DNA of 64,000 bases from Roseovarius sp. (GTDB lineage Bacteria > Pseudomonadota > Alphaproteobacteria > Rhodobacterales > Rhodobacteraceae), in contig JAJFIA010000018.1 in assembly GCA_021775255.1 (NCBI GenBank), forward strand, positions 1-64,000. Direction: 5' to 3'. The position numbers were made by a program, and so were the translations under genes. Below are positions 18,098 through 27,211 of the stretch, piece by piece. Under the pieces are notes generated by a model that had not been told where the DNA came from, searched no databases, and saw only the letters and a list, made by a program, of their open reading frames with translations. Each line of letters begins with the position of its first letter. The first letter of the stretch is position 1.

Positions 18098-18523
18098 TCA
18101 GGCAGTCATATGTCGCGCCCTTGATCCACGCTCTATCGCAGCGGCATGCAACCGGTCAATATTCAACTCATAGCGGATTTCCTCAAGCAGGCGCAGCTCA
18201 CTTTCGGCCAGTTTGCCATCGGCGACGGCCACGTCACAAGCCAGTGCATAAGCGGTTTCGAAAAGCCGCTCGGGCAGGTTTTCACGGATCAGGCCAAACA
18301 GCGCGTCCAGCCCGTCTTCGACACTGAAAAGATCAAACACGGTTTGCGCCATGACATGCATCCGGTCCAGATCATACCCGGCAAAAACCGGCAGGTTATT
18401 CACGGCACTTTCAATCTTGACCAGTTCCGAGGTGCGGATATTTTCATCTGACGCCGAGATTGCGATCATCACCGCAACCAAACAGTCTTGCGGGCTAAGC
18501 GGGTGCGGGATTGGATCAGACAT
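18098..18523 (-). CDS. TerB-like tellurite-resistance-family protein
   Basis: This is a 141-residue, all-helical acidic protein. Two repeat halves of the TerB/DjlA-type fold are visible: CLVAVMIAISASDENIRTSEL near the N-terminus and ALACDVAVADGKLAESELRLL near the C-terminus. In each, an Ala-Asp-Gly/Glu turn with acidic residues lies between helices, as in TerB. I use the ATG at 18523, with AAGGA 7 bases upstream; the frame stays open upstream but would run across the start of the divergent lysK gene. No other ter genes are near, so tellurite resistance itself should not be assumed; members of this group are mostly uncharacterised. Confidence 0.7.
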   Translation of the reverse strand: MSDPIPHPLSPQDCLVAVMIAISASDENIRTSELVKIESAVNNLPVFAGYDLDRMHVMAQTVFDLFSVEDGLDALFGLIRENLPERLFETAYALACDVAVADGKLAESELRLLEEIRYELNIDRLHAAAIERGSRARHMTA

Positions 18524-18641
18524 CTTTTGTTCCTTCATGGCAGCGTTGTTGCAGGGCAGAATATTGACTGTCACCGCCTTGGGCAATAGGTAGCAGCAAT
18601 CCGGCGATAAGAAATACACCGGCCTTTTTGGAGTTCCCCCG

Positions 18642-20222
18642 ATGTCAGATCTGCGCGATGCTGCCCTGCACTCAAAAGCCTGGCCTTTTGAAGAGGCCCG
18701 CCGGGTGCTCAAACGCTTTGCCAAATCGCCGCCGGAAAAGGGCTATGTACTATTTGAAACCGGTTATGGCCCCTCGGGCCTGCCGCATATCGGCACCTTT
18801 GGCGAGGTTGCCCGCACCACCATGGTCAAACGCGCGTTTGAACTGATCAGCGACATCCCCACCAAACTGATCTGTTTTTCCGATGATATGGACGGAATGC
18901 GCAAGGTGCCGGGCAATGTGCCCAATTCAGAGGCGCTGAATGATTACCTGCAACTGCCGCTTACCTCGGTGCCTGATCCGTTTGGCACGCATGATAGCTT
19001 TGGTGCGCATAACAATGCCATGCTGCGGCGGTTTCTGGATACCTTTGGCTTTGAGTATGAGTTTATCTCGGCCACAGAATTCTACCGCTCCGGCAAGTTT
19101 GACGAGGTGTTGCTGCGTGCCACCCGTGAGTATGACAAGCTGATGGCGGTGATGCTGAAATCCTTGCGTGAAGAGCGCCGCCAGACCTATTCGATCTTCC
19201 TGCCGCTGCACCCCGAAACCGGCCGGGTTCTCTATGTGCCGATCAAAGAGGTCAACCCCCGCGACGGCACCATCCGTTTTGATGATGAAGACGGCCGGGA
19301 ATGGACGCTGCCGGTCACGGGCGGCAATGTAAAGCTGCAATGGAAGCCCGATTTTGGCGCCCGCTGGGCCGCTTTGGGCGTGGATTTTGAGATGTACGGC
19401 AAGGATCACTCCACCAATACGCCGATCTATGACAGCATCTGCCGCATCCTCGGCCACCGCGCGCCCGAGCATTTTACCTATGAGCTTTTCCTCGATGAAA
19501 ATGGCCAGAAAATCTCCAAAACCTCGGGCAATGGTGTGTCGATTGATGAATGGCTGAGCTATGCATCAACCGAAAGCCTGTTCTATTTCATGTACCAAAA
19601 ACCCAAAACCGCCAAGCGGATGCATTTTGACGTGATCCCCAAGGCGGTGGACGAATATCACCAGCAGTTGCGCGCCTATCCCGGGCAGGATCTGAAGGCG
19701 CAGCTCAATAATCCGGTCTGGCATATTCATGGCGGTGATGTTGGGACAAGCAAAATGCTGGTGCCGTTCTCGATGCTGCTCAATCTCGCCTCGGTGGCCA
19801 GCGCGGAAGACAAGGATCAGCTATGGGGCTTCATCCAGCGTTATGCGCCCGAGGCCACGCCGGAAAACAACCCGGATATGGATCAGGCTGCCGGATTTGC
19901 CCTGCGCTATTACAATGATTTCGTGAAGCCCAACCGCAAATTTCGCGCGCCCGGTGATCTGGAGCGTGAGGCGCTGACAGATCTGCGTGATCAGCTTGCC
20001 CGCTGGCAGGGTGAGGCCGAGGCCGAGGCGCTGCAAAGCCTTGTATTTGCCTGTGGGCGCGAGCGGTTTGATCCTCTGCGCGATTGGTTCACGGCACTTT
20101 ACGAGGTGCTTTTAGGTGCCTCCCAGGGCCCGCGTTTTGGCGGCTTCATCGCGCTTTACGGTGTGGATGAAACCGTGCAGCTCATAGATGATGCATTGCA
20201 GGGCAAATTGGGAAACACCTGA
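18642..20222 (+). CDS. lysK: Class I lysyl-tRNA synthetase
   Basis: This enzyme charges tRNA-Lys with lysine. At 526 residues it is the class I (Rossmann fold) form found in archaea and alphaproteobacteria, not the class II LysS. The HIGH-type motif is [11 protein letters not shown] near residue 50, and the KMSKS-type motif is KISKTSGNG near residue 290. A typical all-helical anticodon-binding C-terminal domain follows. GGAG lies 8 bases before the ATG. It is divergent from the TerB-like gene and convergent with grpE. Confidence 0.93.
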   Translation: MSDLRDAALHSKAWPFEEARRVLKRFAKSPPEKGYVLFETGYGPSGLPHIGTFGEVARTTMVKRAFELISDIPTKLICFSDDMDGMRKVPGNVPNSEALNDYLQLPLTSVPDPFGTHDSFGAHNNAMLRRFLDTFGFEYEFISATEFYRSGKFDEVLLRATREYDKLMAVMLKSLREERRQTYSIFLPLHPETGRVLYVPIKEVNPRDGTIRFDDEDGREWTLPVTGGNVKLQWKPDFGARWAALGVDFEMYGKDHSTNTPIYDSICRILGHRAPEHFTYELFLDENGQKISKTSGNGVSIDEWLSYASTESLFYFMYQKPKTAKRMHFDVIPKAVDEYHQQLRAYPGQDLKAQLNNPVWHIHGGDVGTSKMLVPFSMLLNLASVASAEDKDQLWGFIQRYAPEATPENNPDMDQAAGFALRYYNDFVKPNRKFRAPGDLEREALTDLRDQLARWQGEAEAEALQSLVFACGRERFDPLRDWFTALYEVLLGASQGPRFGGFIALYGVDETVQLIDDALQGKLGNT

Positions 20223-20277
20223 GCAGTCAGGCATTTTCGAGCGTAACCCTCACTTCGGGTGGTATGCATGGCAACAT

Positions 20278-20306
20278 CCGGCCCTGAAATCATAAGGCCG
20301 GGCCGG
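20278..20306. terminator. Possible stem-loop between lysK and grpE
   Basis: CCGGCCC at 20278-20284 can pair with GGGCCGG at 20300-20306 across a 15-base loop, in the gap between two convergent genes. No T-run follows on either strand, so this is a weak terminator call. Confidence 0.3.
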
Positions 20307-20316
20307 GACAGATCGC

Positions 20317-20877
20317 TTATTGCTTTGGCATGGATGAAACCCCAACCTGCGCCGGGCGCAGGATACGGTCATGCAGCATGAAACCTTCTGTCGAGACCTG
20401 AATGATCTCACCGGCGTTGGTACCGGGCAAGGGGGCCTCGAACATCGCTTCATGCTCAAGCGGGTCAAATATATCGCCGATCTGGGGCGAGATCACTTTC
20501 ATCCCATGTTTGGCAAAGACACTCAGCAGTTCCCGCATGGTGATCTCGATCCCTTCGATCAGGGCCCTTGACGCCTCGCGCTGTTCATCGGTCACCGATT
20601 CAACCGCGCGTTTGAGGTTGTCATAAACCGGCAGCATATCCCGGGCCAGTTTCGAGCCGCCGTAATCTTCCGCCTCACGCCGCTCGCGCGCGGCGCGTTT
20701 GCGGGTGTTTTCCGCATCGGCCAGCGCGCGCATGAATTTATCCTGAAACGCATCACGTTCAGCCCTGAGCGCATCAATTTCGGCGGCTTCATCGCTGATC
20801 TCGGTCATTTCCGGCTCCAGCTCGTCAGCAACGGCCTGATCAATGTCGTCCAGAAATTCTTCTTTCGGCTCTGCCAT
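20317..20877 (-). CDS. grpE: Nucleotide exchange factor GrpE
   Basis: GrpE is the co-chaperone that releases ADP from DnaK. Counting from the ATG at 20877 it has 186 residues. A long acidic N-terminal helix (about 10-60) leads to the family block RDAFQDKFMRALADAENTRKRA. The C-terminal beta domain contains VISPQIGDIFDPLEHEAM and VGVSS near the end. A TTG three codons upstream is possible, but GAGGA is well placed for the ATG. It lies just downstream of hrcA on the same strand, the usual heat-shock arrangement. Confidence 0.93.
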   Translation of the reverse strand: MAEPKEEFLDDIDQAVADELEPEMTEISDEAAEIDALRAERDAFQDKFMRALADAENTRKRAARERREAEDYGGSKLARDMLPVYDNLKRAVESVTDEQREASRALIEGIEITMRELLSVFAKHGMKVISPQIGDIFDPLEHEAMFEAPLPGTNAGEIIQVSTEGFMLHDRILRPAQVGVSSMPKQ

Positions 20878-20903
20878 GTCTTTCAATCCTCAACTCCGCC
20901 GGA

Positions 20904-21968
20904 TCAGCTCCGTTCGGAAATCATTTTACCTACCAACTGCGCCGTGTAATCCACGATCGGCACAATCCGCCCATAATTCAGGCGGGTGGGCCCGATGACC
21001 CCGACCGCGCCAATGATCTTACGATCAGAGTTCATATAGGGAGAGACCACCAAAGAGCTACCCGAAAGTGAAAAAAGTTTGTTTTCAGAGCCAATAAAAA
21101 TGCGCACTCCTTCGCCTTCATCGGCTAATTCCAGGAAATCGGCAATATCGCGCTTGCGTTCCAGATCATCAAACAGGTTTCGGATACGCTCAAGATCGGC
21201 TTCCCCGGTTTCCGAATCAAGCAGGTTTGAGCGGCCCCGCACGATCAGGCGCTCGTGATTTTCGCCCTCGCCCTCCCAGACGGCAAGGCCGCTTTCAACC
21301 ATATCGCGGGCAAGCTGATCAATCTCCTGACGCCGGGCCGAGATTTGCCGGGCGATCACGGTTTGCAGATCCGACAGGGTTTTGCCTTCGATCAGGGCAT
21401 TGAGAAAATTCGCAGCCTCGCGCATCGAGCTTGGGGTTTGCCCTGGTGGCGGGGTAAAAATCCGGTTTTCCACATGGCCATCGCCAAATACCAAAACCAC
21501 CAAAGCGCGGTCATGGCCCAGGCTGACAAATTCGATATGTTTGATCGGGGCCTCATGTTTGGGCGCCAATACCAATGAGGCACCATGGGTGACACCGGAC
21601 AAGGCCGAACCAATACGATCAAGCACGCCCGAGACATCAAGCATGTCCGGCCCCAAGGTCGCGTCAATCTTTTGCCGGTCATCCGAATTGAGATCCCCCA
21701 CTTCCAGCAAACCGTCAACAAACATCCTGAGGCCCTCTTGCGTGGGAATACGGCCGGCGCTGATGTGAGGGCTGTCAAGCAGGCCAAGATATTCAAGATC
21801 CTGCATGACATTGCGGATGGTGGCAGCGCTTACCTTTTCGCTCATGTCGCGCGTGAGGGTGCGCGAGCCAACCGGATCCCCGCTGGCGAGATAGCCCTCA
21901 ACAACGCGGCGAAACACCTCGCGCGAGCGGGCGTTCATTTCATCTAGAAGTTTGCCGGTATCTGTCAT
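20904..21968 (-). CDS. hrcA: Heat-inducible transcription repressor HrcA
   Basis: HrcA represses groESL-type heat-shock genes through the CIRCE element. The 354-residue protein starts with the winged helix (REVFRRVVEGYLASGDPVGSRTL, with the recognition helix in SAATIRNVMQDLEYLGLL). It continues with the GAF-like domain and ends with the block GAVGVIGPTRLNYGRIVPIVDY. I use the ATG at 21968 (MTDTGKLLDEMN). No CIRCE sequence is visible in the 121 bases between hrcA and the divergent rph, so it probably regulates targets elsewhere. The neighbour grpE is likely co-transcribed. Confidence 0.93.
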   Translation of the reverse strand: MTDTGKLLDEMNARSREVFRRVVEGYLASGDPVGSRTLTRDMSEKVSAATIRNVMQDLEYLGLLDSPHISAGRIPTQEGLRMFVDGLLEVGDLNSDDRQKIDATLGPDMLDVSGVLDRIGSALSGVTHGASLVLAPKHEAPIKHIEFVSLGHDRALVVLVFGDGHVENRIFTPPPGQTPSSMREAANFLNALIEGKTLSDLQTVIARQISARRQEIDQLARDMVESGLAVWEGEGENHERLIVRGRSNLLDSETGEADLERIRNLFDDLERKRDIADFLELADEGEGVRIFIGSENKLFSLSGSSLVVSPYMNSDRKIIGAVGVIGPTRLNYGRIVPIVDYTAQLVGKMISERS

Positions 21969-22089
21969 GATCCACCAATGATGCCTGTGGCACGTCACTA
22001 AAGGCTGTTGCGCGGCAAAGGTCAATCGGGGTTGCGCTTTGATACCGCTCGACTGTATCCCCGGTGGCAGCAATTATGAGGATTAAATC

Positions 22090-22806
22090 ATGCGCCCGTC
22101 ATCAAGAGAGTTAAACCAGATGCGCCCGGTTTCAATAGAAACGGGTGTGACAAAACACGCCGAAGGGTCGTGCATGATCCGGGTGGGGGACACCCATGTT
22201 TTATGCACCGCCTCGATCGAGCCACGGGTGCCGCCCTTCATCAAGGGCTCGGGCCTTGGCTGGGTCACGGCGGAATATGGCATGCTGCCGCGCTCGACCA
22301 CATCACGCATGCGGCGCGAGGCGACGGCGGGCAAGCAGGGCGGGCGCACCGTTGAAATTCAGCGGCTGATTGGCCGGTCCCTGCGCGCGGGCATTGACCG
22401 GGTAGCGCTGGGCGAACGGCAGATCACGGTGGATTGCGATGTGATTCAGGCCGATGGCGGCACCCGCTGCGCGGCGATTACCGGTGGCTGGGTGGCGCTG
22501 CGGCTGGCGGTGAACAAGTTAATGAAAACCGGCGATGTGGTGAGCGATCCGATGATTGATCCGGTCGCAGCGGTCTCATGCGGGATTTATGCCGGGCAGC
22601 CGGTGCTGGATCTGGATTACCCCGAAGACAGCGAGGCGGGGGTGGATGGCAATTTCATCATGACCGGTTCAAAACGCCTGATCGAGGTGCAGATGTCAGC
22701 CGAAGGATCAACCTATAGCCGGGCTGAGATGAATGAATTGATGGATCTGGCCGAATACGGCGTGGCTGAATTGGTGGCGCTGCAAATGGCGGCTGTCAGT
22801 GCGTAA
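22090..22806 (+). CDS. rph: Ribonuclease PH
   Basis: This is a phosphorolytic 3'-5' exoribonuclease for tRNA maturation, 238 residues. Landmarks are [19 protein letters not shown] at the start, [14 protein letters not shown] (phosphate and RNA binding), [11 protein letters not shown], and the active-site segment [18 protein letters not shown]. Length is standard. Its stop overlaps the GTG start of rdgB by 8 bases. Divergent from hrcA. Confidence 0.95.
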   Translation: MRPSSRELNQMRPVSIETGVTKHAEGSCMIRVGDTHVLCTASIEPRVPPFIKGSGLGWVTAEYGMLPRSTTSRMRREATAGKQGGRTVEIQRLIGRSLRAGIDRVALGERQITVDCDVIQADGGTRCAAITGGWVALRLAVNKLMKTGDVVSDPMIDPVAAVSCGIYAGQPVLDLDYPEDSEAGVDGNFIMTGSKRLIEVQMSAEGSTYSRAEMNELMDLAEYGVAELVALQMAAVSA

Positions 22807-23407
22807 ATTTACCGGCGATAAATTGGTGATTGCCACCCATAATGCGGGGAAACTGGCCGAGATTGCCGGGCTTCTGACGCCTTTTGGGGTGAAAATTGTG
22901 GGGGCCGCTGAGATGGGCCTTGCGGAGCCCGATGAGACGGAATCCACCTTTGCGGGCAACGCCCGGATCAAGGCCCATGCGGCGGCCAAGGCCACGGGGA
23001 TGCCTGCGTTATCTGATGATTCAGGTATTGAAATCAAAGACTTGGGTAATGCGCCTGGGGTGTATACGGCGGATTGGGCAGAAACCGGTCAGGGCCGGGA
23101 TTTTGCCATGGCCATGGGCAAGGTACACGACAAATTGCTGACTTCTGGGGCAGCAAAACCGTGGAAAGCCCGGTTTTGCTGTACGCTTGTGCTGGCGTGG
23201 CCCGATGCGCATGACGAGGTTTTTGCCGGCGTGGTTAACGGGCGCATAGCCTGGCCGATGCGCGGCACTGAGGGCCATGGGTATGACCCGATTTTTGTGC
23301 CCGATGGGTATGATATTACCTTCGCGGAAATGGCAACACCCGAGAAAAACCGCATCAGCCACCGCGCCGATGCCTTTGCCAGGCTTGTGACGGGTTGTTT
23401 TGCCTGA
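22799..23407 (+). CDS. rdgB: dITP/XTP pyrophosphatase (RdgB/HAM1)
   Basis: It removes deaminated purine nucleotides (dITP, XTP) from the pool. The 202-residue protein opens with [14 protein letters not shown], and has LSDDSGIEI, the acidic metal site, followed later by [10 protein letters not shown] and the C-terminal [10 protein letters not shown]. Start is GTG, overlapping rph. Its end overlaps hemW by 8 bases, so rph-rdgB-hemW-ybaN form one operon. Confidence 0.95.
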   Translation: MRKFTGDKLVIATHNAGKLAEIAGLLTPFGVKIVGAAEMGLAEPDETESTFAGNARIKAHAAAKATGMPALSDDSGIEIKDLGNAPGVYTADWAETGQGRDFAMAMGKVHDKLLTSGAAKPWKARFCCTLVLAWPDAHDEVFAGVVNGRIAWPMRGTEGHGYDPIFVPDGYDITFAEMATPEKNRISHRADAFARLVTGCFA

Positions 23408-24554
23408 GGATTGGAAACAGGGCGGTTTCGGCCTTTATATCCACTGGCCGTTTTGTCAGGCCAAATGCCCCTATTGCGATTTCAACAGCCATGTATCGCG
23501 CGAGATTGATCAATCCAGATGGCTTAACGCCTATTTAACCGAGATTAACAGATATGCCGAAATGTTGCCCGGCCGGGTGTTGAATTCGGTGTATTTTGGC
23601 GGTGGCACCCCAAGCCTGATGCGGCCTGAACTGGTGGCGGCAATGCTGGAACGTATCCGGCAAAAATGGCCTCAGGCCAATGATCTTGAGATAACACTTG
23701 AGGCCAACCCCGGTTCGGTCGAAGCGGGGCGGTTTCAGGGCTATGCCGAGGCTGGTGTTTCACGGATTTCCATGGGGTTTCAGGCGCTCAATGACGCGGA
23801 TTTGCGGCGTCTGGGGCGCATTCATACGGTGGATGAGGCGTGCGCCGCCTATGATATTGCCCGCAAATATTTTGACCGGGTGAGTTTTGATCTGATCTAT
23901 GCGCGGCAGGATCAGAGCCTTGAGAATTGGCGAAGTGAGCTGCGCGAAGCGCTGGAAATGGCGGCTGATCATCTCTCGCTTTATCAACTGTCGATTGAGC
24001 AGGGCACAGCCTTTGGCGATCGGTATGCCCATGGTCGGCTACGCGGGCTGCCGGGGGATGATCTGAGCGCCGATATGTATCAGGCAACGCAGGAGATTTG
24101 CGATTTGGCCGGATTACCGGCTTATGAAGTGTCAAATCACGCCAGACCAGGGGCGGAATCGCGCCATAACCTGATTTACTGGCGCTATGGCGATTATATC
24201 GGCATCGGCCCCGGCGCGCATGGGCGGATTACAACTGATAGGCGCTTTGCCAGTGTTGCCTGGTCTTCGCCCGAACGTTGGTTAAGCGCCGTTGATCAGG
24301 GAACGGGGGATAAATCGATTGAGGCGGTTGCACCACAGGATCAGGCCAATGAATACCTGATGATGGGCCTGCGTATCGGCGAAGGGATTGACCGGGCGCG
24401 ATTTGAAAAACTGGCCGGGCGGGAAATGCGGGCGGAATCCTTGAGCCATCTGGAAGAGATCGGGATGATTCACCCGCCCAAGGCGCGGATCAGGGTGACA
24501 GAACAGGGCCGGATGGTGTTGAATGCGGTGATCAAAGAGCTGTTGGTGGATTAA
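23400..24554 (+). CDS. hemW: Radical SAM heme chaperone HemW
   Basis: HemW is the coproporphyrinogen III oxidase-like radical SAM protein that handles heme. The 4Fe-4S motif is Cys19, Cys23 and Cys26 (CQAKCPYC). The family block GGGTPSLM follows, and the SAM-binding stretch LEANPGSVE is present. HemW lacks the extra N-terminal residues of true HemN, and this one starts directly before YIHWPFC, which fits HemW. The start appears to be TTG at 23400, overlapping rdgB; no ATG exists upstream of the cluster motif. Confidence 0.92.
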   Translation: MPEDWKQGGFGLYIHWPFCQAKCPYCDFNSHVSREIDQSRWLNAYLTEINRYAEMLPGRVLNSVYFGGGTPSLMRPELVAAMLERIRQKWPQANDLEITLEANPGSVEAGRFQGYAEAGVSRISMGFQALNDADLRRLGRIHTVDEACAAYDIARKYFDRVSFDLIYARQDQSLENWRSELREALEMAADHLSLYQLSIEQGTAFGDRYAHGRLRGLPGDDLSADMYQATQEICDLAGLPAYEVSNHARPGAESRHNLIYWRYGDYIGIGPGAHGRITTDRRFASVAWSSPERWLSAVDQGTGDKSIEAVAPQDQANEYLMMGLRIGEGIDRARFEKLAGREMRAESLSHLEEIGMIHPPKARIRVTEQGRMVLNAVIKELLVD

Positions 24555-24556
24555 AA

Positions 24557-24910
24557 ATGCGGATTTTCTGGGCTTTATTTGGATTGCTCAGCCTTTCTTT
24601 GGGCGTCATCGGTATCATCGTACCTTTATTGCCAACTGTACCGTTCATTTTACTGGCCGCGTTTTTCTTTGCCCGCTCGTCTGAGCGCCTGCATGGCTGG
24701 CTGTTGGAGCATCCCAGATTCGGCCCGATGATTGACGATTGGAACACCCGCGGGGCGATAAATCCGAGGGTCAAACGCATATCAACCCTGTCGGTGACCG
24801 CGGTTTTTGCGCTGTCATATGTGATGGGGCTCAAACCGCTTATCCTGATCATTCAGGCGGTGACGCTCAGCGCGGTTATGGTGTTTGTCTGGACCCGGCC
24901 TAATGGCTGA
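24557..24910 (+). CDS. YbaN/DUF454 family inner membrane protein
   Basis: This small membrane protein of 117 residues has three or four hydrophobic segments. DUF454 landmarks are the N-terminal GxxxLxLGxIGxxxPLLPTVPF pattern (LSLGVIGIIVPLLPTVPFIL, at the family position) and FFFARSSERLHGWLLEHP. Function is unknown for the family. It follows hemW after 2 bases and its end overlaps parB, on the opposite strand, by 11 bases. Confidence 0.85.
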   Translation: MRIFWALFGLLSLSLGVIGIIVPLLPTVPFILLAAFFFARSSERLHGWLLEHPRFGPMIDDWNTRGAINPRVKRISTLSVTAVFALSYVMGLKPLILIIQAVTLSAVMVFVWTRPNG

Positions 24911-25781
24911 GAATACGACACAGATCATCAAGCTGATCCAGCGTATCATATTGAATTGAAAGCATTCCGCCCTTCTCGCCGGGCTTGTGATCCACCAGAA
25001 CTTTCATCCCCAGTTGCGCCGAAAGGTCGCCCTCAAGCGCCTTTGTATCGGCGTCTTTCAGATGCACTTTCGGCGACCTGGCGGGTTTGGGTTTGACACC
25101 GGATTTCGCCAGTTTTTCAGTTTCACGCACCGACAGGCCCTGTTTGACAACCAGTCGCGCAAGCGATAGCGGCACCTCTGACGTGATCAGCGCGCGGGCA
25201 TGGCCAGAGGTCAGCTTACCCTCACGCAAAAACGCCAGAACCTCGGGCGGCAATGTCAAAAGGCGCACGGAATTGGCGATATGACTGCGACTTTTGCCCA
25301 GAACTTCCGATAGTTTTTCCTGCGTATGGCCGAATTTCTCCATCAACTGGCTATAGCCCGCGGCCTCTTCCACCGGGTTGAGATCGGCGCGCTGGATGTT
25401 TTCGATTATCGCAACTTCCAGAACCTCGGTATCGTTGAAATCGCGCACGATCACCGGAATTTCGTGCAGCTTCGCCATCTGGGCCGCGCGCCAGCGGCGT
25501 TCACCGGCGACAATCTCATAGCCATCCTTTTGCCTTGGCGACGCGCGGACAATCAGAGGTTGCAGGATGCCTTTCTCACGGATCGACGCGCTGAGATCGG
25601 CAAGTTTTTCCTTGTCAAAACTGCGGCGCGGCTGATCGGGGTTGGGATTAACCTTTTCAATCGGCACCAACAGATCGGCACTGTTTGCGCTGGTGCCGGT
25701 CCGGATTGGCGCATCGCTCACATCGGCCATGAGCGCAGAAAGCCCGCGCCCGAGGCCTCGTTTAGCCGTGTTTTTTGCCAT
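24900..25781 (-). CDS. parB: Chromosome partitioning protein ParB
   Basis: ParB is the CTP-dependent DNA clamp that loads at parS and spreads around the origin. The 293-residue protein has an N-terminal ParA-interacting segment (RGLGRGLSALMAD). The CTP-binding domain includes PDQPRRSFD and the catalytic GERRWRAAQMA motif. A helix-turn-helix for parS follows (LSEVLGKSRSHIANSVRLL), and there is a C-terminal dimerisation domain. GGAG precedes the ATG. It follows parA on the same strand by 19 bases, and two perfect parS sites lie within 5 kb. Confidence 0.95.
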   Translation of the reverse strand: MAKNTAKRGLGRGLSALMADVSDAPIRTGTSANSADLLVPIEKVNPNPDQPRRSFDKEKLADLSASIREKGILQPLIVRASPRQKDGYEIVAGERRWRAAQMAKLHEIPVIVRDFNDTEVLEVAIIENIQRADLNPVEEAAGYSQLMEKFGHTQEKLSEVLGKSRSHIANSVRLLTLPPEVLAFLREGKLTSGHARALITSEVPLSLARLVVKQGLSVRETEKLAKSGVKPKPARSPKVHLKDADTKALEGDLSAQLGMKVLVDHKPGEKGGMLSIQYDTLDQLDDLCRILSH

Positions 25782-25800
25782 TTTTTGGCTCCTTCATTGA

Positions 25801-26610
25801 TCAGGCCGTGACCCGCGCCTGATTTTTGATCAATTCCCGCGCCAGATCACGGTAGGCTTCCGCGCCCTTTGAGCGGCTATCATATTCCAGCACCGACATA
25901 GCATATGACGGGGCTTCGCTGACGCGGACATTTCGGGGGATGCGGGTTTTGAAAACCAGAACCCCAAGGTTTTCGCGGGCATCCTGTTCGACCATGCCGG
26001 ACAGGTTATTGCGGGCGTCAAACATTGTCAGAACCACGCCCTCAAGCCGCAATTCCGGGTTGGCGCTCTGGCGCACCTCACGGATTGTCAGCATCAGTTG
26101 CGACAGGCCCTCAAGCGCGAAAAATTCGCTTTGCAGCGGCATCAGAACCGAATTGGCCGCAACCATGGCATTGATCGTCAGAAGGTTGAGCGACGGCGGG
26201 CAATCAATCAGAATGAAATCAAACCCGAAATTTTGCATCGCACTTTGCCGCAACGCCTTGCGCAGAAGGAAGCTTCTGTTTTTATTTGATAAAAGCTCCA
26301 TATCGGCCGAGCTCAGATCAACCGTGGAAGGGATAATCGACAGGTTTTTGGTATTGGTTTTCTGGATAATTTCGACAAGCTCCACCTCTTCCAGAATCAA
26401 ATCATAGCTGGTGAGTTCACGCGCATCCGCATCAATCCCCAGGCCGGTTGAGGCATTGCCCTGAGGATCAAGATCAACGATCAGAACCTTCCGCCCGATC
26501 TCGGCCAGTGCGGCCGCAAGGTTGATCGCGGTGGTGGTTTTGCCAACCCCGCCTTTTTGATTGGCAACCGCGATGATCTTTGGGCCGTGCGCGGGCTTGA
26601 TTTCAGACAC
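25801..26610 (-). CDS. parA: Chromosome partitioning ATPase ParA
   Basis: ParA is a Walker-type ATPase that pulls ParB-parS complexes apart. The deviant Walker A is KGGVGKTT at residues 19-26, counting from the GTG at 26610; its two lysines are both present. Walker A-prime / switch regions are VDLDPQGNASTGLG and FILIDCPPSLN. The GTG start has AAGGAA upstream and overlaps the rsmG stop by 8 bases. A longer reading from ATG 26667 lies inside rsmG and is unlikely. Length (269) is typical of chromosomal ParA without an N-terminal regulatory domain. Confidence 0.94.
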   Translation of the reverse strand: MSEIKPAHGPKIIAVANQKGGVGKTTTAINLAAALAEIGRKVLIVDLDPQGNASTGLGIDADARELTSYDLILEEVELVEIIQKTNTKNLSIIPSTVDLSSADMELLSNKNRSFLLRKALRQSAMQNFGFDFILIDCPPSLNLLTINAMVAANSVLMPLQSEFFALEGLSQLMLTIREVRQSANPELRLEGVVLTMFDARNNLSGMVEQDARENLGVLVFKTRIPRNVRVSEAPSYAMSVLEYDSRSKGAEAYRDLARELIKNQARVTA

Positions 26611-27211
26611 GGGTGATTCCTTGGATTTTGAAAATGACAGAGCCGGATTCTGTTGTACTTGTAGCAAGCTGATGTTGAAAGCGCCACTTGCTTTGCGCGT
26701 CTTTCAGCTCCATTTGCCAGTTTTCGCCTTTCATGAAAAATGCCGTACCCCTTGGCGCAAGATGGAGATCGGCAAAATCAAGCAGGGTTGAGAGCGGCGC
26801 CAGCGCCCGAGCCGACAGAATTTCTGCTTTCAGGGGTGGAATTTTCTCAATCCGGTCGTTGATAACCGTGGCCTTGAGGCCAAGTTCACGGATCACGTTG
26901 CGCAGAAAGGTAGATTTGCGCAGATCGCTTTCCACCAGGGTTATTTTGGCCGGTGAGCCTGACTCCATCGCCATTATGGCAATCACCAAGCCGGGAAACC
27001 CCCCACCCGAGCCAAGATCGGCCCAATGTGGGGTATTATCGGGGGCAAGCTCAAAAATCTGAGCGGAATCAATGATATGGCGCTGCCAAAGGTCTTGAAT
27101 TGATGCCTTGGACACCAGGTTGATCGTACTATTCCACTTCCGCAACATTTCTGCGTATTGCTCAAGCCGCGCGATTGTTTCACGTGAAACATTGAGCGCG
27201 GGGCTGTTCAT
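26603..27211 (-). CDS. rsmG: 16S rRNA (guanine527-N7)-methyltransferase RsmG
   Basis: This 202-residue SAM-dependent methyltransferase modifies G527 of 16S rRNA. The SAM loop is [15 protein letters not shown], followed by [14 protein letters not shown] and the catalytic-region SARALAPL. Its start overlaps the mnmG stop (ATGA). A perfect parS palindrome lies within codons 8-12 (NVSRETI). Confidence 0.94.
   Translation of the reverse strand: MNSPALNVSRETIARLEQYAEMLRKWNSTINLVSKASIQDLWQRHIIDSAQIFELAPDNTPHWADLGSGGGFPGLVIAIMAMESGSPAKITLVESDLRKSTFLRNVIRELGLKATVINDRIEKIPPLKAEILSARALAPLSTLLDFADLHLAPRGTAFFMKGENWQMELKDAQSKWRFQHQLATSTTESGSVIFKIQGITRV
27176..27191. promoter_or_regulatory. parS centromere site 1 (inside rsmG)
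   Basis: TGTTTCACGTGAAACA is a perfect 16-base palindrome identical to the bacterial chromosomal parS consensus. It lies near the start of rsmG, about 1.4 kb from parB and 5 kb from the predicted origin. ParB encoded at 24.9-25.8 kb should load here. Confidence 0.95.

Noticed and set aside
21969..22089. CIRCE element for HrcA autoregulation
   Set aside because: No TTAGCACTC-N9-GAGTGCTAA or close version is present in the hrcA-rph gap.
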